Assembly (NCBI GenBank): GCA_947624785.1 | Contig: CANQLV010000005.1 | Location: 1-64,000, forward strand | DNA length: 64,000 nt | Source of the DNA: Akkermansia muciniphila | GTDB taxonomy: Bacteria; Verrucomicrobiota; Verrucomicrobiia; Verrucomicrobiales; Akkermansiaceae | Direction: 5' to 3' | In this document: one piece after another, positions 9,404 to 18,875 of the stretch | Layout of the letters: each line of letters begins with the position of its first letter | How positions within the stretch are numbered: position 1 is the first letter of the stretch | Notes under the pieces: model-generated | Databases searched by the model: none | Told to the model about the DNA's origin: nothing | The model's input: the letters and a program-made list of their open reading frames with translations, nothing else | Made by a program: the position numbers and the translations under genes

Positions 9404-9724
9404 TTAACCGATTTCCGTGCGGCCCAGGAGGTGGGCGCCCTCTTCCATGGCGAGGCTGCGGGTTTTCATGTCCCCGACGACGCGGGCCTGCTGCTTGAGT
9501 TCGCAGCGGTCAGAGGTGACCTTGCCTTCTACGTTGCCGTAGATGCGCACGTCTCCGGCGGTGATGTCGCCCTTGATCTGGGCGGTTTCTCCGATGGTGA
9601 CTTTTCCCTTGTCGGAAATGATTTCACCTTCGATTTTGCCGTCGATGTGCATGTCGTTCTGGAAACGGATGGTTCCCTTGATTTCAATGCCGGAGGCGAG
9701 GAAGTTTGTTACGTTGTCTGTCAT
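9404..9724 (-). CDS. Bactofilin (polymer-forming cytoskeletal protein)
   Basis: 106 residues with the bactofilin beta-helix pattern of short repeated strands: GTIRFQNDMHIDGKIEGEI, then GKVTIGETAQIKGDI, then GDVRIYGNVEGKV. Bactofilins form nucleotide-independent filaments at the membrane that shape cells or recruit cell-wall enzymes. This is a minimal form with short tails. It is last in a run with frr (34 bases upstream), followed by a strong terminator. Confidence 0.9.
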   Translation of the reverse strand: MTDNVTNFLASGIEIKGTIRFQNDMHIDGKIEGEIISDKGKVTIGETAQIKGDITAGDVRIYGNVEGKVTSDRCELKQQARVVGDMKTRSLAMEEGAHLLGRTEIG

Positions 9725-9758
9725 TGTCGTAAAATGGTTGGGGATGGATGGTTCTGGC

Positions 9759-10325
9759 TCAGATGGTCATGATGTCCTTTTCCTTGGCGGCCACCAGCTC
9801 GTCAATGTCTTTCACGTACTTGTCCGTGAGCTTCTGGATCTGCGTTTCCAGATCGCGCTGGCCGTCTTCCGTGACGATGTTGTCCGCCTTGAGCTTTTTG
9901 GCGGAGTCCATGCCGGCCTTGCGGGCGCCGCGTACGCGCACGCGGGCTTCTTCCGCCTGGGATTTGACAAGCTTCACGAGGTCCTTGCGGCGTTCTTCCG
10001 TGAGGGCGGGAATGGGCAGGCGGATGGAACGGCCTTCCACCAGCGGGTTGAGGTTCAGCTTGCTTTCATTGATGGCGCGGCCGATGTCATGAACGGTGCT
10101 CGGGTCAAAGGGCTGGATGAGGATGAGGCGGGGCTCCGGCGTGCTGATGACGGCCAGGCCCTTCAGCTTCATGACGGAGCCGTAGCTGGAGACGTGCACG
10201 TCCAGGTTTTCAACGAGGCCGGGGGAGGCTTTTCCCGTGCGTACGCCGGAGAATTCCTGTTTGGCGAAGTCCACGGCCTTGAGCATGGATTCCTCCGTTT
10301 CCAATATTAATGTTTCTGCGTCCAT
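9759..10325 (-). CDS. frr: Ribosome recycling factor
   Basis: 188 residues, full length. It splits post-termination ribosomes together with EF-G. Recognised by the N-terminal segment EFSGVRTGKASPGLVENLDVHVSSYG, the middle LILIQPFDPSTVHDIGRAI, and TEERRKDLVKLVKSQAEEARVRVR. It lies 54 bases after pyrH, the conserved pyrH-frr order. Confidence 0.97.
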   Translation of the reverse strand: MDAETLILETEESMLKAVDFAKQEFSGVRTGKASPGLVENLDVHVSSYGSVMKLKGLAVISTPEPRLILIQPFDPSTVHDIGRAINESKLNLNPLVEGRSIRLPIPALTEERRKDLVKLVKSQAEEARVRVRGARKAGMDSAKKLKADNIVTEDGQRDLETQIQKLTDKYVKDIDELVAAKEKDIMTI

Positions 10326-10379
10326 GGTTGTGGTGGGTGCTAAGTGTTTTTTAGGTTGGGAAAAAATGGCGTGCGGAGT

Positions 10380-11105
10380 TCAGCTGATGGTGGTGCCGAT
10401 GGGTTCCCCGAGCAGGGCGCGCGTGATGTTGCCCGGCGTGTGCATGTCGAATACGATGATGGGCTTCTTGTTGTCCATGCACAGGGTGAAGGCCGTGGAG
10501 TCCATCACCTTGAGCTGGCGTTCCAGGCATTCCTGGTAGGAAATGGTGTCAAAGCGCTTGGCGTCGGAAACCTTCTTGGGGTCCGCATCATACACGCCGT
10601 CCACGGAGGTGGCCTTCATGACTACTTCCGCATTGATCTCGCTGGCGCGCAGGGCCGCCGTGGTGTCCGTGGAAAAGAACGGGTTGCCGGTGCCGGCGGC
10701 AAAGATGACGATTTTATTGTTGTCCAGGTAGGTGCGGGCTTTCAGGCGGATGAAGGATTCCGCCACGTTTTTCATTTCAATGGCGGACTGCACCACGCAG
10801 GGAACTCCCGCGCGTTCCAGCGCGCTTTGGAGGGCCAGGGCGTTCATCACCGTGGCGAGCATGCCTACGTAGTCCGCCGTGGCGCGGTCCATGCCGCGCA
10901 CGCTGGCTTTAGCCCCGCGCCAGAAGTTGCCGCCGCCCACGACCAGGCCTATCTGCACGCCGGCGCGGTGCGCCTGGGCGATTTCTTCAGCAATGCGGGC
11001 GACGATTTCCGGAGAAATGTTGTCCATGCTGCCGGGGCTGCGCAGGGCTTCTCCGCTGAGTTTCAGGAGGATTCTTTGATAGGCGGGTGCGGATGTGTCA
11101 GACAT
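10380..11105 (-). CDS. pyrH: UMP kinase
   Basis: 241 residues of the amino-acid kinase fold: [11 protein letters not shown] at the N-terminus, [10 protein letters not shown] (phosphate binding), [22 protein letters not shown], and [16 protein letters not shown]. It phosphorylates UMP to UDP with ATP, early in pyrimidine nucleotide supply. It is followed by frr. The start at 11105 ([11 protein letters not shown]) gives normal length. Confidence 0.97.
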   Translation of the reverse strand: MSDTSAPAYQRILLKLSGEALRSPGSMDNISPEIVARIAEEIAQAHRAGVQIGLVVGGGNFWRGAKASVRGMDRATADYVGMLATVMNALALQSALERAGVPCVVQSAIEMKNVAESFIRLKARTYLDNNKIVIFAAGTGNPFFSTDTTAALRASEINAEVVMKATSVDGVYDADPKKVSDAKRFDTISYQECLERQLKVMDSTAFTLCMDNKKPIIVFDMHTPGNITRALLGEPIGTTIS

Positions 11106-11171
11106 AGATGCGGATTTTACGCAGACAAGATTGAAATTTCACGGGGCAAAAAGAAAGCAAAAAGAGAGCGC

Positions 11172-12080
11172 CTACTGATTTTTCTCCGCCGTGCCGGAGA
11201 TTTCCACCTGGATGGGGCTTCTGCTCTCCAGACTGCGGGTGGGGAAGGGGAAGGAAATGCCCTCTGCCGCAAAGCGGTGCTTGATGTCGTGGGCAAGAGT
11301 TTTCTGGCAGTCCAGAAAGTTGTCCTTCAGGCACCAGGCGCCGATTTTGAATCCCAGGGAGGAATCCTGGAATCCGGTGAACATGATGACGGGGGCCGGG
11401 TCGTCCAGGCAGAGCTTGTTCTGTTTGACCACTTCCTGCAATACGTTCACGACGTGTTCAATGTCGCAGTTGTAGTCCACGCCCAGGTCCAGGTCACAGC
11501 GGCGCGTGGAAAAGCGGGTGATGTTGCTCACCGGGTTTTTGATGATCATTTCATTGGGGATGCGGACCATGGTGTTGTTCGGCAGCCGGAGCTGGACGGA
11601 CATGAGGTTGATGGAGTCCACATTGCCGGTGATGCCGCCCACTTCAATCATGTCCCCCAGGTTGATTTGCTTTTCCCCCACCAGGAAGAGGCCGCTGATG
11701 ATGTTGGACAGGGAGGTCTGGGAGGCGAAGCCGACCGCCACGCCGATGATGCTGGCCGCGCCCAGCAGGGTGAGGATGTCAAACCCCATCAGGGCGAAGG
11801 CTTCCACGCCGATGATGATGTAGCCTGCCTCCTTGACGATTTTAACGGTCAGGCGGGACGCCTGGGGGGACATTTTCAGGGCGGTGATTTTCCGGAGCAC
11901 CTGGCAGAGCAGTTTCAGGAGAATCCAGCTGACCACCAGCCAGATCACCACATGCAGGATTTTGGCGCCCACGGACTGCACCATCTCCAGCTTGAGCCAG
12001 TCCGGCATGTTCAGAAAATCCATGGTTCTTGTCCAGATGTCTTCCCTGGAGGAGGTGGCTGCCATGAAATCCATATTCAT
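11172..12080 (-). CDS. Small-conductance mechanosensitive channel (MscS family)
   Basis: 302 residues: three N-terminal membrane helices, then the MscS pore-helix and beta domain (LTLLGAASIIGVAVGFASQTSLSNIISGLFL; NLGDMIEVGGITGNVDSINLMSVQLRLPNN). It opens under membrane tension to release osmolytes. It is the first gene of the minus-strand run ahead of pyrH (66-base gap). The start ATG 12080 is followed by an upstream divergent region of about 230 bases. Confidence 0.93.
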   Translation of the reverse strand: MNMDFMAATSSREDIWTRTMDFLNMPDWLKLEMVQSVGAKILHVVIWLVVSWILLKLLCQVLRKITALKMSPQASRLTVKIVKEAGYIIIGVEAFALMGFDILTLLGAASIIGVAVGFASQTSLSNIISGLFLVGEKQINLGDMIEVGGITGNVDSINLMSVQLRLPNNTMVRIPNEMIIKNPVSNITRFSTRRCDLDLGVDYNCDIEHVVNVLQEVVKQNKLCLDDPAPVIMFTGFQDSSLGFKIGAWCLKDNFLDCQKTLAHDIKHRFAAEGISFPFPTRSLESRSPIQVEISGTAEKNQ

Positions 12081-12313
12081 GCCAAGGATGTAGCAAACAC
12101 CCCTGTGCGGCTCAAGGGGCGTGCGCGTATTCCTCCTGATTTATGACAGTTCCGGCATTTCCCGAAAGGGAGAGGCCTCCTCTGCCGGCTGCCGCGCGGC
12201 GTTTGCGGAAAGGTTTTCCAAGCTCGCCGGGAAGTGTTTTTTCATCAGGGAGGGAAGATAGACAAATGCAGCCGTTTAAAACGCTTACAGGGAGAACAGC
12301 TTGTTGAATTGCC

Positions 12314-12883
12314 ATGAATAGAAATATTGTTGCCTTCTGGTGTATGGGAATATTCTCCCTGGTTCTTCCCGCAGACGCCGGAACCGGCCGTACCTTGGAA
12401 ACCGGACGCGCCGCCGGATATTATACCCATTCCGGGAAAGGGGAAAGAAGCGCCAGGGAGCGCTTTGAACGCTTCAAGTCGCGCAGCGCCTCAGCCGTCG
12501 TCAGGACTCCTGTTTCCGTGACAGGGGAAGACGGAAGAAGCTATGAGGCGGAAGTGGAGCTCGTGGACCCGGAGGCGAAGGCCAGGGCTGCGCGTGAAGC
12601 TTGGGAGAAGAGGCAGGGGGCCAAGGCCAGAACCTTTGTCAACCAGGCGGAACAGGAAGCCCGGTCCAAGGTAGTTTCACGGGAGGAGGCAAAGGCGCTG
12701 GCATCCTCCATGCAGAAGCTGAAGGCGGCTGTGCAGGCGGAAACGGTGGACAAGCTCCTGGCGGAAAAATTGGTGGACGTGCTGTCCCGGCGGGTGCGGG
12801 CGGGGACCATGAGCAGGCTGGAGGCCGCGAAGGCGATCAATTACCTGATTGCCAATAATAAGGTGAATGTGGCGATGGATTAG
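12314..12883 (+). CDS. Exported hypothetical protein with a long helical domain
   Basis: 189 residues. The N-terminal hydrophobic segment (IVAFWCMGIFSLVLPADAG) looks like a signal peptide. The rest is highly charged, rich in Ala, Glu, Lys and Arg, and strongly helical or coiled-coil, except for a short beta-like part (TPVSVTGEDGRSYEAEVELVDPEA). No family is recognised. It is transcribed alone and followed by a strong terminator. Confidence 0.7.
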   Translation: MNRNIVAFWCMGIFSLVLPADAGTGRTLETGRAAGYYTHSGKGERSARERFERFKSRSASAVVRTPVSVTGEDGRSYEAEVELVDPEAKARAAREAWEKRQGAKARTFVNQAEQEARSKVVSREEAKALASSMQKLKAAVQAETVDKLLAEKLVDVLSRRVRAGTMSRLEAAKAINYLIANNKVNVAMD

Positions 12884-12899
12884 AATTTTCCGGGGAATG

Positions 12900-12922
12900 A
12901 AGGCCCCCGCGGAAGGGGCCTT
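12900..12922 (+). terminator. Strong rho-independent terminator
   Basis: Stem AAGGCCCC/GGGGCCTT with a 7-base loop followed by a T-run, 16 bases after the stop of the gene at 12314-12883. Confidence 0.9.
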
Positions 12923-12991
12923 TTTCCGCTGGATTTCATGGATGGACGGCCAGGGAAGGGGGGAGCCGGAAATGTGCGCCTTGAAGGGACG

Positions 12992-14044
12992 TCACGAGCC
13001 GGATACGCGCGTCAAGATAGAGAAAAAGCGGGAAGGCCTGTTCGGGATGAGGTACAGTTTTTCTCCGGCGGAAAAGAAAATGACTTCCATGCCCTTTTCC
13101 GGGCCCCGGTCCACACGAGCCATTTTCCATTCCCCCGCGGGACTGGCGGACGTGTAAACCAGATAAAATTTCAGGGAACCGTCCGGGCTTTTCTTGGCCG
13201 CTTTTGATTTGTTGGAGAAGTCATACAGCTCGCCCGCCTGGTTTTTCCAGATTCCGTTTAGAATCTGGTCAACCGGCCTGCCCTCGGAATTGAATGGCTT
13301 CATGTAGTTGTGAATGGCGATCGCTTCCTCCATGTTCCCCTCCTGGGCCAGCTGCTTCTGCCTTTTTTCCACGGCGGCCAGATATTTCCGGGTTAACGGC
13401 TGGCACGCCCTGGAGTATTCCGTCAGGAATTCCTGGTGCAGGTTGTTCAATCCAGGTTCCGGTGATTTGATGATGTTTTGCCCGCCGTCTTGAAGAGTGA
13501 GCCAGTCAGTGCTGGAATCCTTGTAAATCTGAATGATGGTGGAGTCGTCTTTTTTAACCCAGATGCGCAGGGGCTCCCCGGTGAAGACAATTATTTCCCG
13601 GGAGGATTTTCCGGGGTCCGCCCACTGGTCCTGGGGCTGGAATGCTGTTTGTTTAACGTCTTTTGAGAACCGCCTCAGGCCGGCATCCAGGAACTGCGTG
13701 AATTCGTTGCTGTCTCCGTTCTTTTTCCACGCCTTTCCTATGAAGAACGGGTCGATGGTGTTGGAAGAAGGCGGAGAGAGAATATCTTTTTTGATGTTTT
13801 GAAGAACGGATTGTATCTGTTTGGCTTTTTCAAAGTCTGATTGATTGACCGCCTGCTGCTGGAGGGCGAGAAGTTTTTTGGAAAATGCGGGAAGAAGCGC
13901 TTCCCCGCGCCTGGTGCAGAATTTTTGATAGGCTGTTTCAAGGTCCCTGATGTTTTCAGGCGCTTGGACATTTGCGGCGCAGACGGAGCATGCAAGGGCA
14001 GAAATCAACAGGAAAGCCGGCATGAAGCAGTTCATTCCGGGCAA
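12992..14044 (-). CDS. Exported hypothetical protein
   Basis: 350 residues with a signal peptide ending near AVCAA (residues 1-24; a second ATG at codon 4 is an equally good start). It has a helical N-terminal half, with the segment QQAVNQSDFEKAKQIQSVLQNI resembling helical-repeat sequence. A C-terminal part from about residue 260 (GIWKNQAGELYDFSNKSKAAKKS, then VYTSASPAGEWKMARVDR) looks like a beta-rich module. No catalytic motif is visible and no family recognised. It is convergent with the gene at 12314-12883. Confidence 0.72.
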   Translation of the reverse strand: MPGMNCFMPAFLLISALACSVCAANVQAPENIRDLETAYQKFCTRRGEALLPAFSKKLLALQQQAVNQSDFEKAKQIQSVLQNIKKDILSPPSSNTIDPFFIGKAWKKNGDSNEFTQFLDAGLRRFSKDVKQTAFQPQDQWADPGKSSREIIVFTGEPLRIWVKKDDSTIIQIYKDSSTDWLTLQDGGQNIIKSPEPGLNNLHQEFLTEYSRACQPLTRKYLAAVEKRQKQLAQEGNMEEAIAIHNYMKPFNSEGRPVDQILNGIWKNQAGELYDFSNKSKAAKKSPDGSLKFYLVYTSASPAGEWKMARVDRGPEKGMEVIFFSAGEKLYLIPNRPSRFFSILTRVSGS

Positions 14045-14098
14045 ATTAGAACGGAAGGTTCCGTTGTCAATATTTATATGTTGGAGAAAAGCGGCAAA

Positions 14099-14129
14099 AA
14101 GGCCGTTCCCCGGAAGAGGGAACGGCCTT
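14099..14129 (-). terminator. Terminator of the peroxiredoxin gene
   Basis: A perfect 12-bp stem AAGGCCGTTCCC/GGGAACGGCCTT with a 7-base loop. On the minus strand a TTTTT run follows. It lies 21 bases past the peroxiredoxin stop. Confidence 0.9.
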
Positions 14130-14150
14130 GGAATATTGCCGGGGGGCAGC

Positions 14151-14774
14151 TTACTTGCTGAGGTAGGAGGCCACGCCTTCGTGGGAAGGAGTCATGGCCG
14201 CTTCACCCTTGTGCCAGCCCAGGGGGCATACTTCTCCGTACAGTTCGAAGTGCTGGAGGGCGTCTACCACGCGGATGGCTTCATCAATGGAGCGTCCCAG
14301 CGGGAAGTCGTTGATGAGCTGGTGGCGGACGATGCCGTCCTTGTCAATCAGGAAGAGGCCGCGGTAGGCGATCAGTTCCCCGTTGACTTCCACGTTGCCG
14401 TCTTCGTCAATTTCCTCGTCTCCGGCCAGAACGCCGTAGTCGGCGGAAATGGTCTTGTTGATGTCGGAAACGATGGGGTAGCTCACGCCCTGGATGCCGC
14501 CCTGGTCACGGGGTGTGTTCACCCAGGCCCAGTGGGAGAATTCGCTGTCCGTGGAGCAGCCGACGACGGCTACGTCACGCTTTTCGAATTCGCCCAGGGC
14601 TTCCTGGAAGCCGATCAATTCAGTGGGGCATACAAACGTGAAGTCCTTCGGGTAGAAGAACAGGATCACGTACTTTTTGCCCTTGAACTGGTCAAGACTG
14701 AAATCCGGTACGATGGTACCGTTTACAACTGCGTTTGCACTGAAATGAGGTGCCGGTTTTCCTATGAGGAGCAT
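14151..14774 (-). CDS. Typical 2-Cys peroxiredoxin (AhpC/Prx1 type)
   Basis: 207 residues. It has the peroxidatic motif FTFVCPTE (Cys49), the partner motif GCSTDSEFSHWAW, and the C-terminal resolving motif GEVCPLGWHKGE (Cys near 181). It reduces hydrogen peroxide and organic peroxides in the cytoplasm, fed by thioredoxin or AhpF. No ahpF is adjacent. It is monocistronic, with a strong terminator and divergent from the NSS transporter. Confidence 0.95.
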   Translation of the reverse strand: MLLIGKPAPHFSANAVVNGTIVPDFSLDQFKGKKYVILFFYPKDFTFVCPTELIGFQEALGEFEKRDVAVVGCSTDSEFSHWAWVNTPRDQGGIQGVSYPIVSDINKTISADYGVLAGDEEIDEDGNVEVNGELIAYRGLFLIDKDGIVRHQLINDFPLGRSIDEAIRVVDALQHFELYGEVCPLGWHKGEAAMTPSHEGVASYLSK

Positions 14775-14909
14775 GGTCGGTTTTTTGGTTTGGTTCTAAA
14801 AGAATGATTCCAAAAAACGAACGAAAGTCAAGTGGCAATGATGCCTTCTCCGTGACAAAAGGGCCTGTTTTCTCTTGAAAATGAAGCTTTTTTTGTCAGT
14901 ATTGCCTGC

Positions 14910-16619
14910 ATGTCATCCTCAAAGGCGCAACAAGACGAGTGGTCCGGCAAAATTGGCGTGATTCTTGCTGTGGCCGGAAGCGCCGTGGGGCTGGGCAACT
15001 TTCTGCGTTTTCCGGGGCTGGCGGCCCAGTACGGCGGGGGCGCCTTCATGGTGGCGTACGGCCTCATGCTGGTGCTGGTGGGCGTGCCCGTGGCATGGGC
15101 GGAGTGGTCCATCGGGCGGCGCGGCGGCCAGATGGGAGCCCACTGCGCCCCCGGCGTATTCTGGTACCTGACCAAGGGGTCCAGGCTGTGGAAGTTCCTG
15201 GGGGTGCTCGCGGTTCTGGGCCCTTCCTCCGTGGCCTTTTATTACATGGTGGTGGAGGCGTGGTGCTGCGGCTATTTCTGGAAGATGCTGACCCAGCCGG
15301 AAGTATTCGCCACGGCCGAGGGGACGGCGCAGACCTTTTTCAGCTTCACGGGGATGTACGGGGACGGGAGCGCCCTGTTGTCCGACAACGGGCTGCTCTG
15401 GATCGTCGGCGGGGTCATCCTGCTGAACCTGGGAATCATTTACCGGGGCATCAGCAAGGGAATCGAGATGTTTTCACGCTGGTTCATGCCGATACTCCTG
15501 CTGATTTCCCTGGTGCTGCTGGTGCGCATTCTGTGCATCGGCACGCCGGACCCCGCCTATCCGGACCGCAGCATTGAGCAGGGGCTGGGGTACATGTGGA
15601 ATCCCAGCAAGGTGCTGGTGGAGGAGCGGGACCGGGACAGCGGGGAGTGGAAAACGGTTTCCATGGTCTCCGCCTCCCACCAGGGGGCCATGGATGAAGC
15701 CGTGCGGCAGGCGGAAATGTCCGGCGGAACCCGCAGGCTGACCGAAGTGACGTTGTGGGACGGCCTGAAAAACATTGAACTTTGGATAGCGGCGGCCGGG
15801 CAGGTGTTCCTGAGCCTTTCCGTAGGGACGGGGCTGATCCTGACGTATGCGAGCTACGTCAGGAAGAAGGAGGATATCGCGTTGAGCGGCCTTTCCGCGG
15901 CCGCCTCCAACGAGGTGTGCGAGGTGGGCATTGCCGGCATGATGACGGTGCCCGCCGCCGTGGCGTTCCTGGGGGTGGCCGGAGCCGCCGGGCAGGGAAC
16001 TTTTGCGCTGGGGTTCATGGTGCTTCCGCAGGCCTTTGCCAAGATGGGCTCCAGCGTGATCTTCGGCAGCCTGTTTTTCCTGCTCCTGACCGTGGCTGCG
16101 GTGACCAGCTCCATTTCCATGATGCAGGTGGGCTTGTCCTTTATTGAAGAGTTCATGGGGTTGAAACGCAAGATGGCCGTGGTGGTGCAGGGTTTTTTTA
16201 CGGCCACGGGCACGCTGATCGTCGCCTGGTACAGCGGCAACCTGCTGGCGATGGATACGTATGATTTCTTCCTGGGTACCCTGTGTTTCTTTGTAAGCGC
16301 CATGGTGATGATGATTCTGTTCTCCTGGAAGCTGGGCGTGGACCGGGGGCTGATGGATCTGGAAGACGGTTCCGTCATCCGCATTCCCAGAATTTACCGA
16401 TTCATCATGAAGTTCGTGACGCCCACGCTGCTGCTGGCGATTTTCCTGGCCTGGCTGGCCCAGAACATCTGGGTGAAGCAGGCCGCCCCCATTGAAGCGC
16501 TGGGGCGCGGGGAGCATGGAGCGGTGATTCCGATGGGCTTTCTGGCGGCTTACACCCTGTTCCTGCTCTTTATCACCATGGCGTCCGGAAGGCACAAGGT
16601 GTACCACGGCCTGCGGTAA
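14910..16619 (+). CDS. Sodium-dependent transporter of the NSS/SNF (SLC6) family
   Basis: 569 residues with about 12 membrane helices. The N-terminal sodium and substrate site is clear: GVILAVAGSAVGLGNFLRFPGLAAQYGGGAF. Members co-transport amino acids or related amines with sodium across the inner membrane; the substrate cannot be read from sequence. Residues about 230-290 form an extra hydrophilic loop (VEERDRDSGEWK and onward) before the helix LWIAAAGQVFLSLSVGTG. It is a single gene, divergent from the peroxiredoxin. Confidence 0.93.
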   Translation: MSSSKAQQDEWSGKIGVILAVAGSAVGLGNFLRFPGLAAQYGGGAFMVAYGLMLVLVGVPVAWAEWSIGRRGGQMGAHCAPGVFWYLTKGSRLWKFLGVLAVLGPSSVAFYYMVVEAWCCGYFWKMLTQPEVFATAEGTAQTFFSFTGMYGDGSALLSDNGLLWIVGGVILLNLGIIYRGISKGIEMFSRWFMPILLLISLVLLVRILCIGTPDPAYPDRSIEQGLGYMWNPSKVLVEERDRDSGEWKTVSMVSASHQGAMDEAVRQAEMSGGTRRLTEVTLWDGLKNIELWIAAAGQVFLSLSVGTGLILTYASYVRKKEDIALSGLSAAASNEVCEVGIAGMMTVPAAVAFLGVAGAAGQGTFALGFMVLPQAFAKMGSSVIFGSLFFLLLTVAAVTSSISMMQVGLSFIEEFMGLKRKMAVVVQGFFTATGTLIVAWYSGNLLAMDTYDFFLGTLCFFVSAMVMMILFSWKLGVDRGLMDLEDGSVIRIPRIYRFIMKFVTPTLLLAIFLAWLAQNIWVKQAAPIEALGRGEHGAVIPMGFLAAYTLFLLFITMASGRHKVYHGLR

Positions 16620-16721
16620 GGGGGAGAAACCGGCGCGGATGCCCGTTTATCCATGGCTTGCGGCAGCCGGAGGTCCAATCCGGAGGCTTGACCGCCGCCG
16701 GATTTGATATAGTCTGTTACC

Positions 16722-18275
16722 ATGTCCAGAATGAGGAGGATACGCAGGAAAAAGCCCCGTGCCGGAGGCATTTGGAAAAAGCTGCTGCTGTGGGGCGTGC
16801 TGGGGGCGCTGGTGCTGGTTGCGGCGGCGGTGGCCGGCTCCTACCTGTATGTCAGGTCCTATTTGAAGAGTGACGATTTTTTAACCATGCTGGGGCAGTC
16901 CGCCGTTGACGACATGAATGTGGACGCCGCCAGGATAGCCCCGCTGGACTGGGACGGTTCCGGCATCCGGTGCGACGGCGTGACGATGGAGGGGCATGAG
17001 TTCCTAACCTCCCTCCAGGCAAAAAACATTGAAACGGAGTTCAGCCGCTGGGATTTGCTGAAGCGCGCCTTTGTGATTACCTCCGTGAATATTGCGGAGC
17101 TGAAGCTCCGGCTGGCTCCGGCGCCCTTCCGTTTCCGGGAGAGGGAGGAGGAGCCCAAGAGCTGGGTGGAAAAGAATATCCTGCCGGATACGTTCCGCCT
17201 GGAGAAGGGAAGCATTGATTCCCTGTCTGTCTCCTACGGTGTTCCCGGCAAGCTGTACGCCCTGAACGGAACCCGGGTGGAAAGCACCCATGATGCCGGG
17301 TCCAGCCAGTACAAGTTTGACGTGCAGGGCGGTCGGCTGCTCCTTCCCTTCAAGGGGTGTCCGGAGTTTTCCCTGATGTCCGGCGCGGCGCAGTTCAACC
17401 ATTCCAGCAGGCGGGTGAACGTTCCCTCCTGCCGCCTGACCACGGATGCCGGCGGCTATGTGGACATCAAGGGGGACTGGGACGGCCTTTCCTCCTCCTG
17501 GACGGCGAATATGGTGGTGAACAGCGTTCCCGCCTCTTCCATTCTGGAAAATGACTGGAAGAAGCATGTCCAGGGCAGTGTGAGCGGCGGGGTGGACCTG
17601 CGCGGCGGCCGGGACGGCGTGGCGCATGTGGCCGGGCTGGTGAGATTGCAGGACGGGATGCTGACCGGGCTTCCCGTCCTGGACAGGCTGGCCCTTTTCT
17701 GCGGTTCTTCCAGGTTCCGCCAGCTTCCCCTGCACAAGGCGTCCGCCCAGTTCCGCTATAAGGATGCCGCCTGGCATGTCTCCGACATTCTGGTGGAGAG
17801 CGAAAATCTGGTGAGGGTGGAAGGCTGGCTGGAAATCGGAAAAGGAGGCGAGCTTAACGGCAGGCTGCAGGTGGGCCTGCGGGCCGACGGGCTGTGGAGC
17901 GCCCTGCCGGGCTTTTCCGACGTGTTTTCCGCTTCCCGCCAGGGAGCGGGCGGCAATCTGGTGTGGGCCAATGTGAACATTGGGGGCACGCTGGACAACC
18001 CGTCGGAAGACTTGTCCGCGCGGCTCATCAAGGCGGCGGGAGACCGCCTGACGGAGATCGGCATGGGCAAGGTGGCGGAAGTGGCGGATGTAGCGGCGCG
18101 CCTGTTCCGCAAGGGAGAGGGGAAAGACAGGGATGCTCCGGAAAAAGGCGACGGCGGTTTCAAGATTCCGGCCGCAGACCAGGTTCCCGTTCCAGTCATG
18201 CCCCGGCTTCAGGATGCCGCGGAGAAGGGGCTCAAGACCGGAAGCGACCTGATGAACGGACTGATGAATTTGTAA
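16722..18275 (+). CDS. AsmA-like membrane-anchored protein
   Basis: 517 residues: a basic N-terminus (MSRMRRIRRKKPRAGG), one membrane helix near residues 22-45, then a long beta-rich periplasmic domain. The C-terminal region (GTLDNPSEDLSARLIKAAGDRL) resembles the end of AsmA/TamB-type envelope proteins, some of which form lipid-transfer bridges. The likeness is structural in feel rather than a firm motif match. It is followed 14 bases later by the IF-1-like gene. Confidence 0.65.
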   Translation: MSRMRRIRRKKPRAGGIWKKLLLWGVLGALVLVAAAVAGSYLYVRSYLKSDDFLTMLGQSAVDDMNVDAARIAPLDWDGSGIRCDGVTMEGHEFLTSLQAKNIETEFSRWDLLKRAFVITSVNIAELKLRLAPAPFRFREREEEPKSWVEKNILPDTFRLEKGSIDSLSVSYGVPGKLYALNGTRVESTHDAGSSQYKFDVQGGRLLLPFKGCPEFSLMSGAAQFNHSSRRVNVPSCRLTTDAGGYVDIKGDWDGLSSSWTANMVVNSVPASSILENDWKKHVQGSVSGGVDLRGGRDGVAHVAGLVRLQDGMLTGLPVLDRLALFCGSSRFRQLPLHKASAQFRYKDAAWHVSDILVESENLVRVEGWLEIGKGGELNGRLQVGLRADGLWSALPGFSDVFSASRQGAGGNLVWANVNIGGTLDNPSEDLSARLIKAAGDRLTEIGMGKVAEVADVAARLFRKGEGKDRDAPEKGDGGFKIPAADQVPVPVMPRLQDAAEKGLKTGSDLMNGLMNL

Positions 18276-18289
18276 CCGGAGTTTTCCAG

Positions 18290-18514
18290 ATGAAACTTTA
18301 TCCCTACCAGACAGTGCAGGCGGTGGCCGTTATTGCGGAGCGCATCGCGGATACGGCTTTCCGCGCCACCCTGCCGAACGGCAAGACTACTGTGGCTTTT
18401 GTGGAGAAAAAGAACGCTCCGTTAAGAGATCTGCTCAGGCCGGGCGACCGGGTGAACGTAACGATTTGCCCGGCGGATTTTGACCGCGCCCGCGTGGACG
18501 GACTGGCGGAGTAA
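18290..18514 (+). CDS. infA: Translation initiation factor IF-1-like protein
   Basis: 74 residues from ATG 18290, just after the AsmA-like stop. It is an S1-type OB fold matching IF-1: an initial strand VQAVAVIAERIADTAFRATLPNGK, then LRDLLRPGDRVNVTICPADFDRARV, aligning with the canonical LPNTMFRVELENGH and [20 protein letters not shown]. The frame is open upstream inside the preceding gene, but only this start gives an IF-1-sized protein. Verrucomicrobia can carry more than one IF-1 copy; whether this is the principal one is unknown. Confidence 0.75.
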   Translation: MKLYPYQTVQAVAVIAERIADTAFRATLPNGKTTVAFVEKKNAPLRDLLRPGDRVNVTICPADFDRARVDGLAE

Positions 18515-18875
18515 CGAAGGGATTCGGATTGAAATGGGGGGATTTCTTATGTCCCTCCGTGTTGGTTCAGACGCTGCTTGCAGCGCCATCCCCGGAATCC
18601 CGTGCGAATACGCTAAGGCAGGACGGGGAACGGATGGCGTAAGGAACAGGCTTCTTTAAATAGGCTGTTGCCTTGATCCGCCGATAGCCTTGTCCGTGGA
18701 GTTTTTCTCTCAATAAGGGCGGGAGCGGCCGTCTTTCTGCACGAATCATTTTTAACAGGCGGCGGAGGCATGCTTGTGCGGATTCCCTTTGTTTGCGGGG
18801 GATGGATTTTACCGCAGGGCTTCCGGGATGCTCTCTCCCTGATTTTTTATTTTGCTTTCAGTGATGATGGCATTT
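18515..18875. other. Intergenic region without recognisable content
   Basis: About 360 bases between the IF-1-like gene and the convergent acyltransferase gene. Only short overlapping frames with no family likeness are present; no hairpin with a T-run stands out. Confidence 0.4.
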
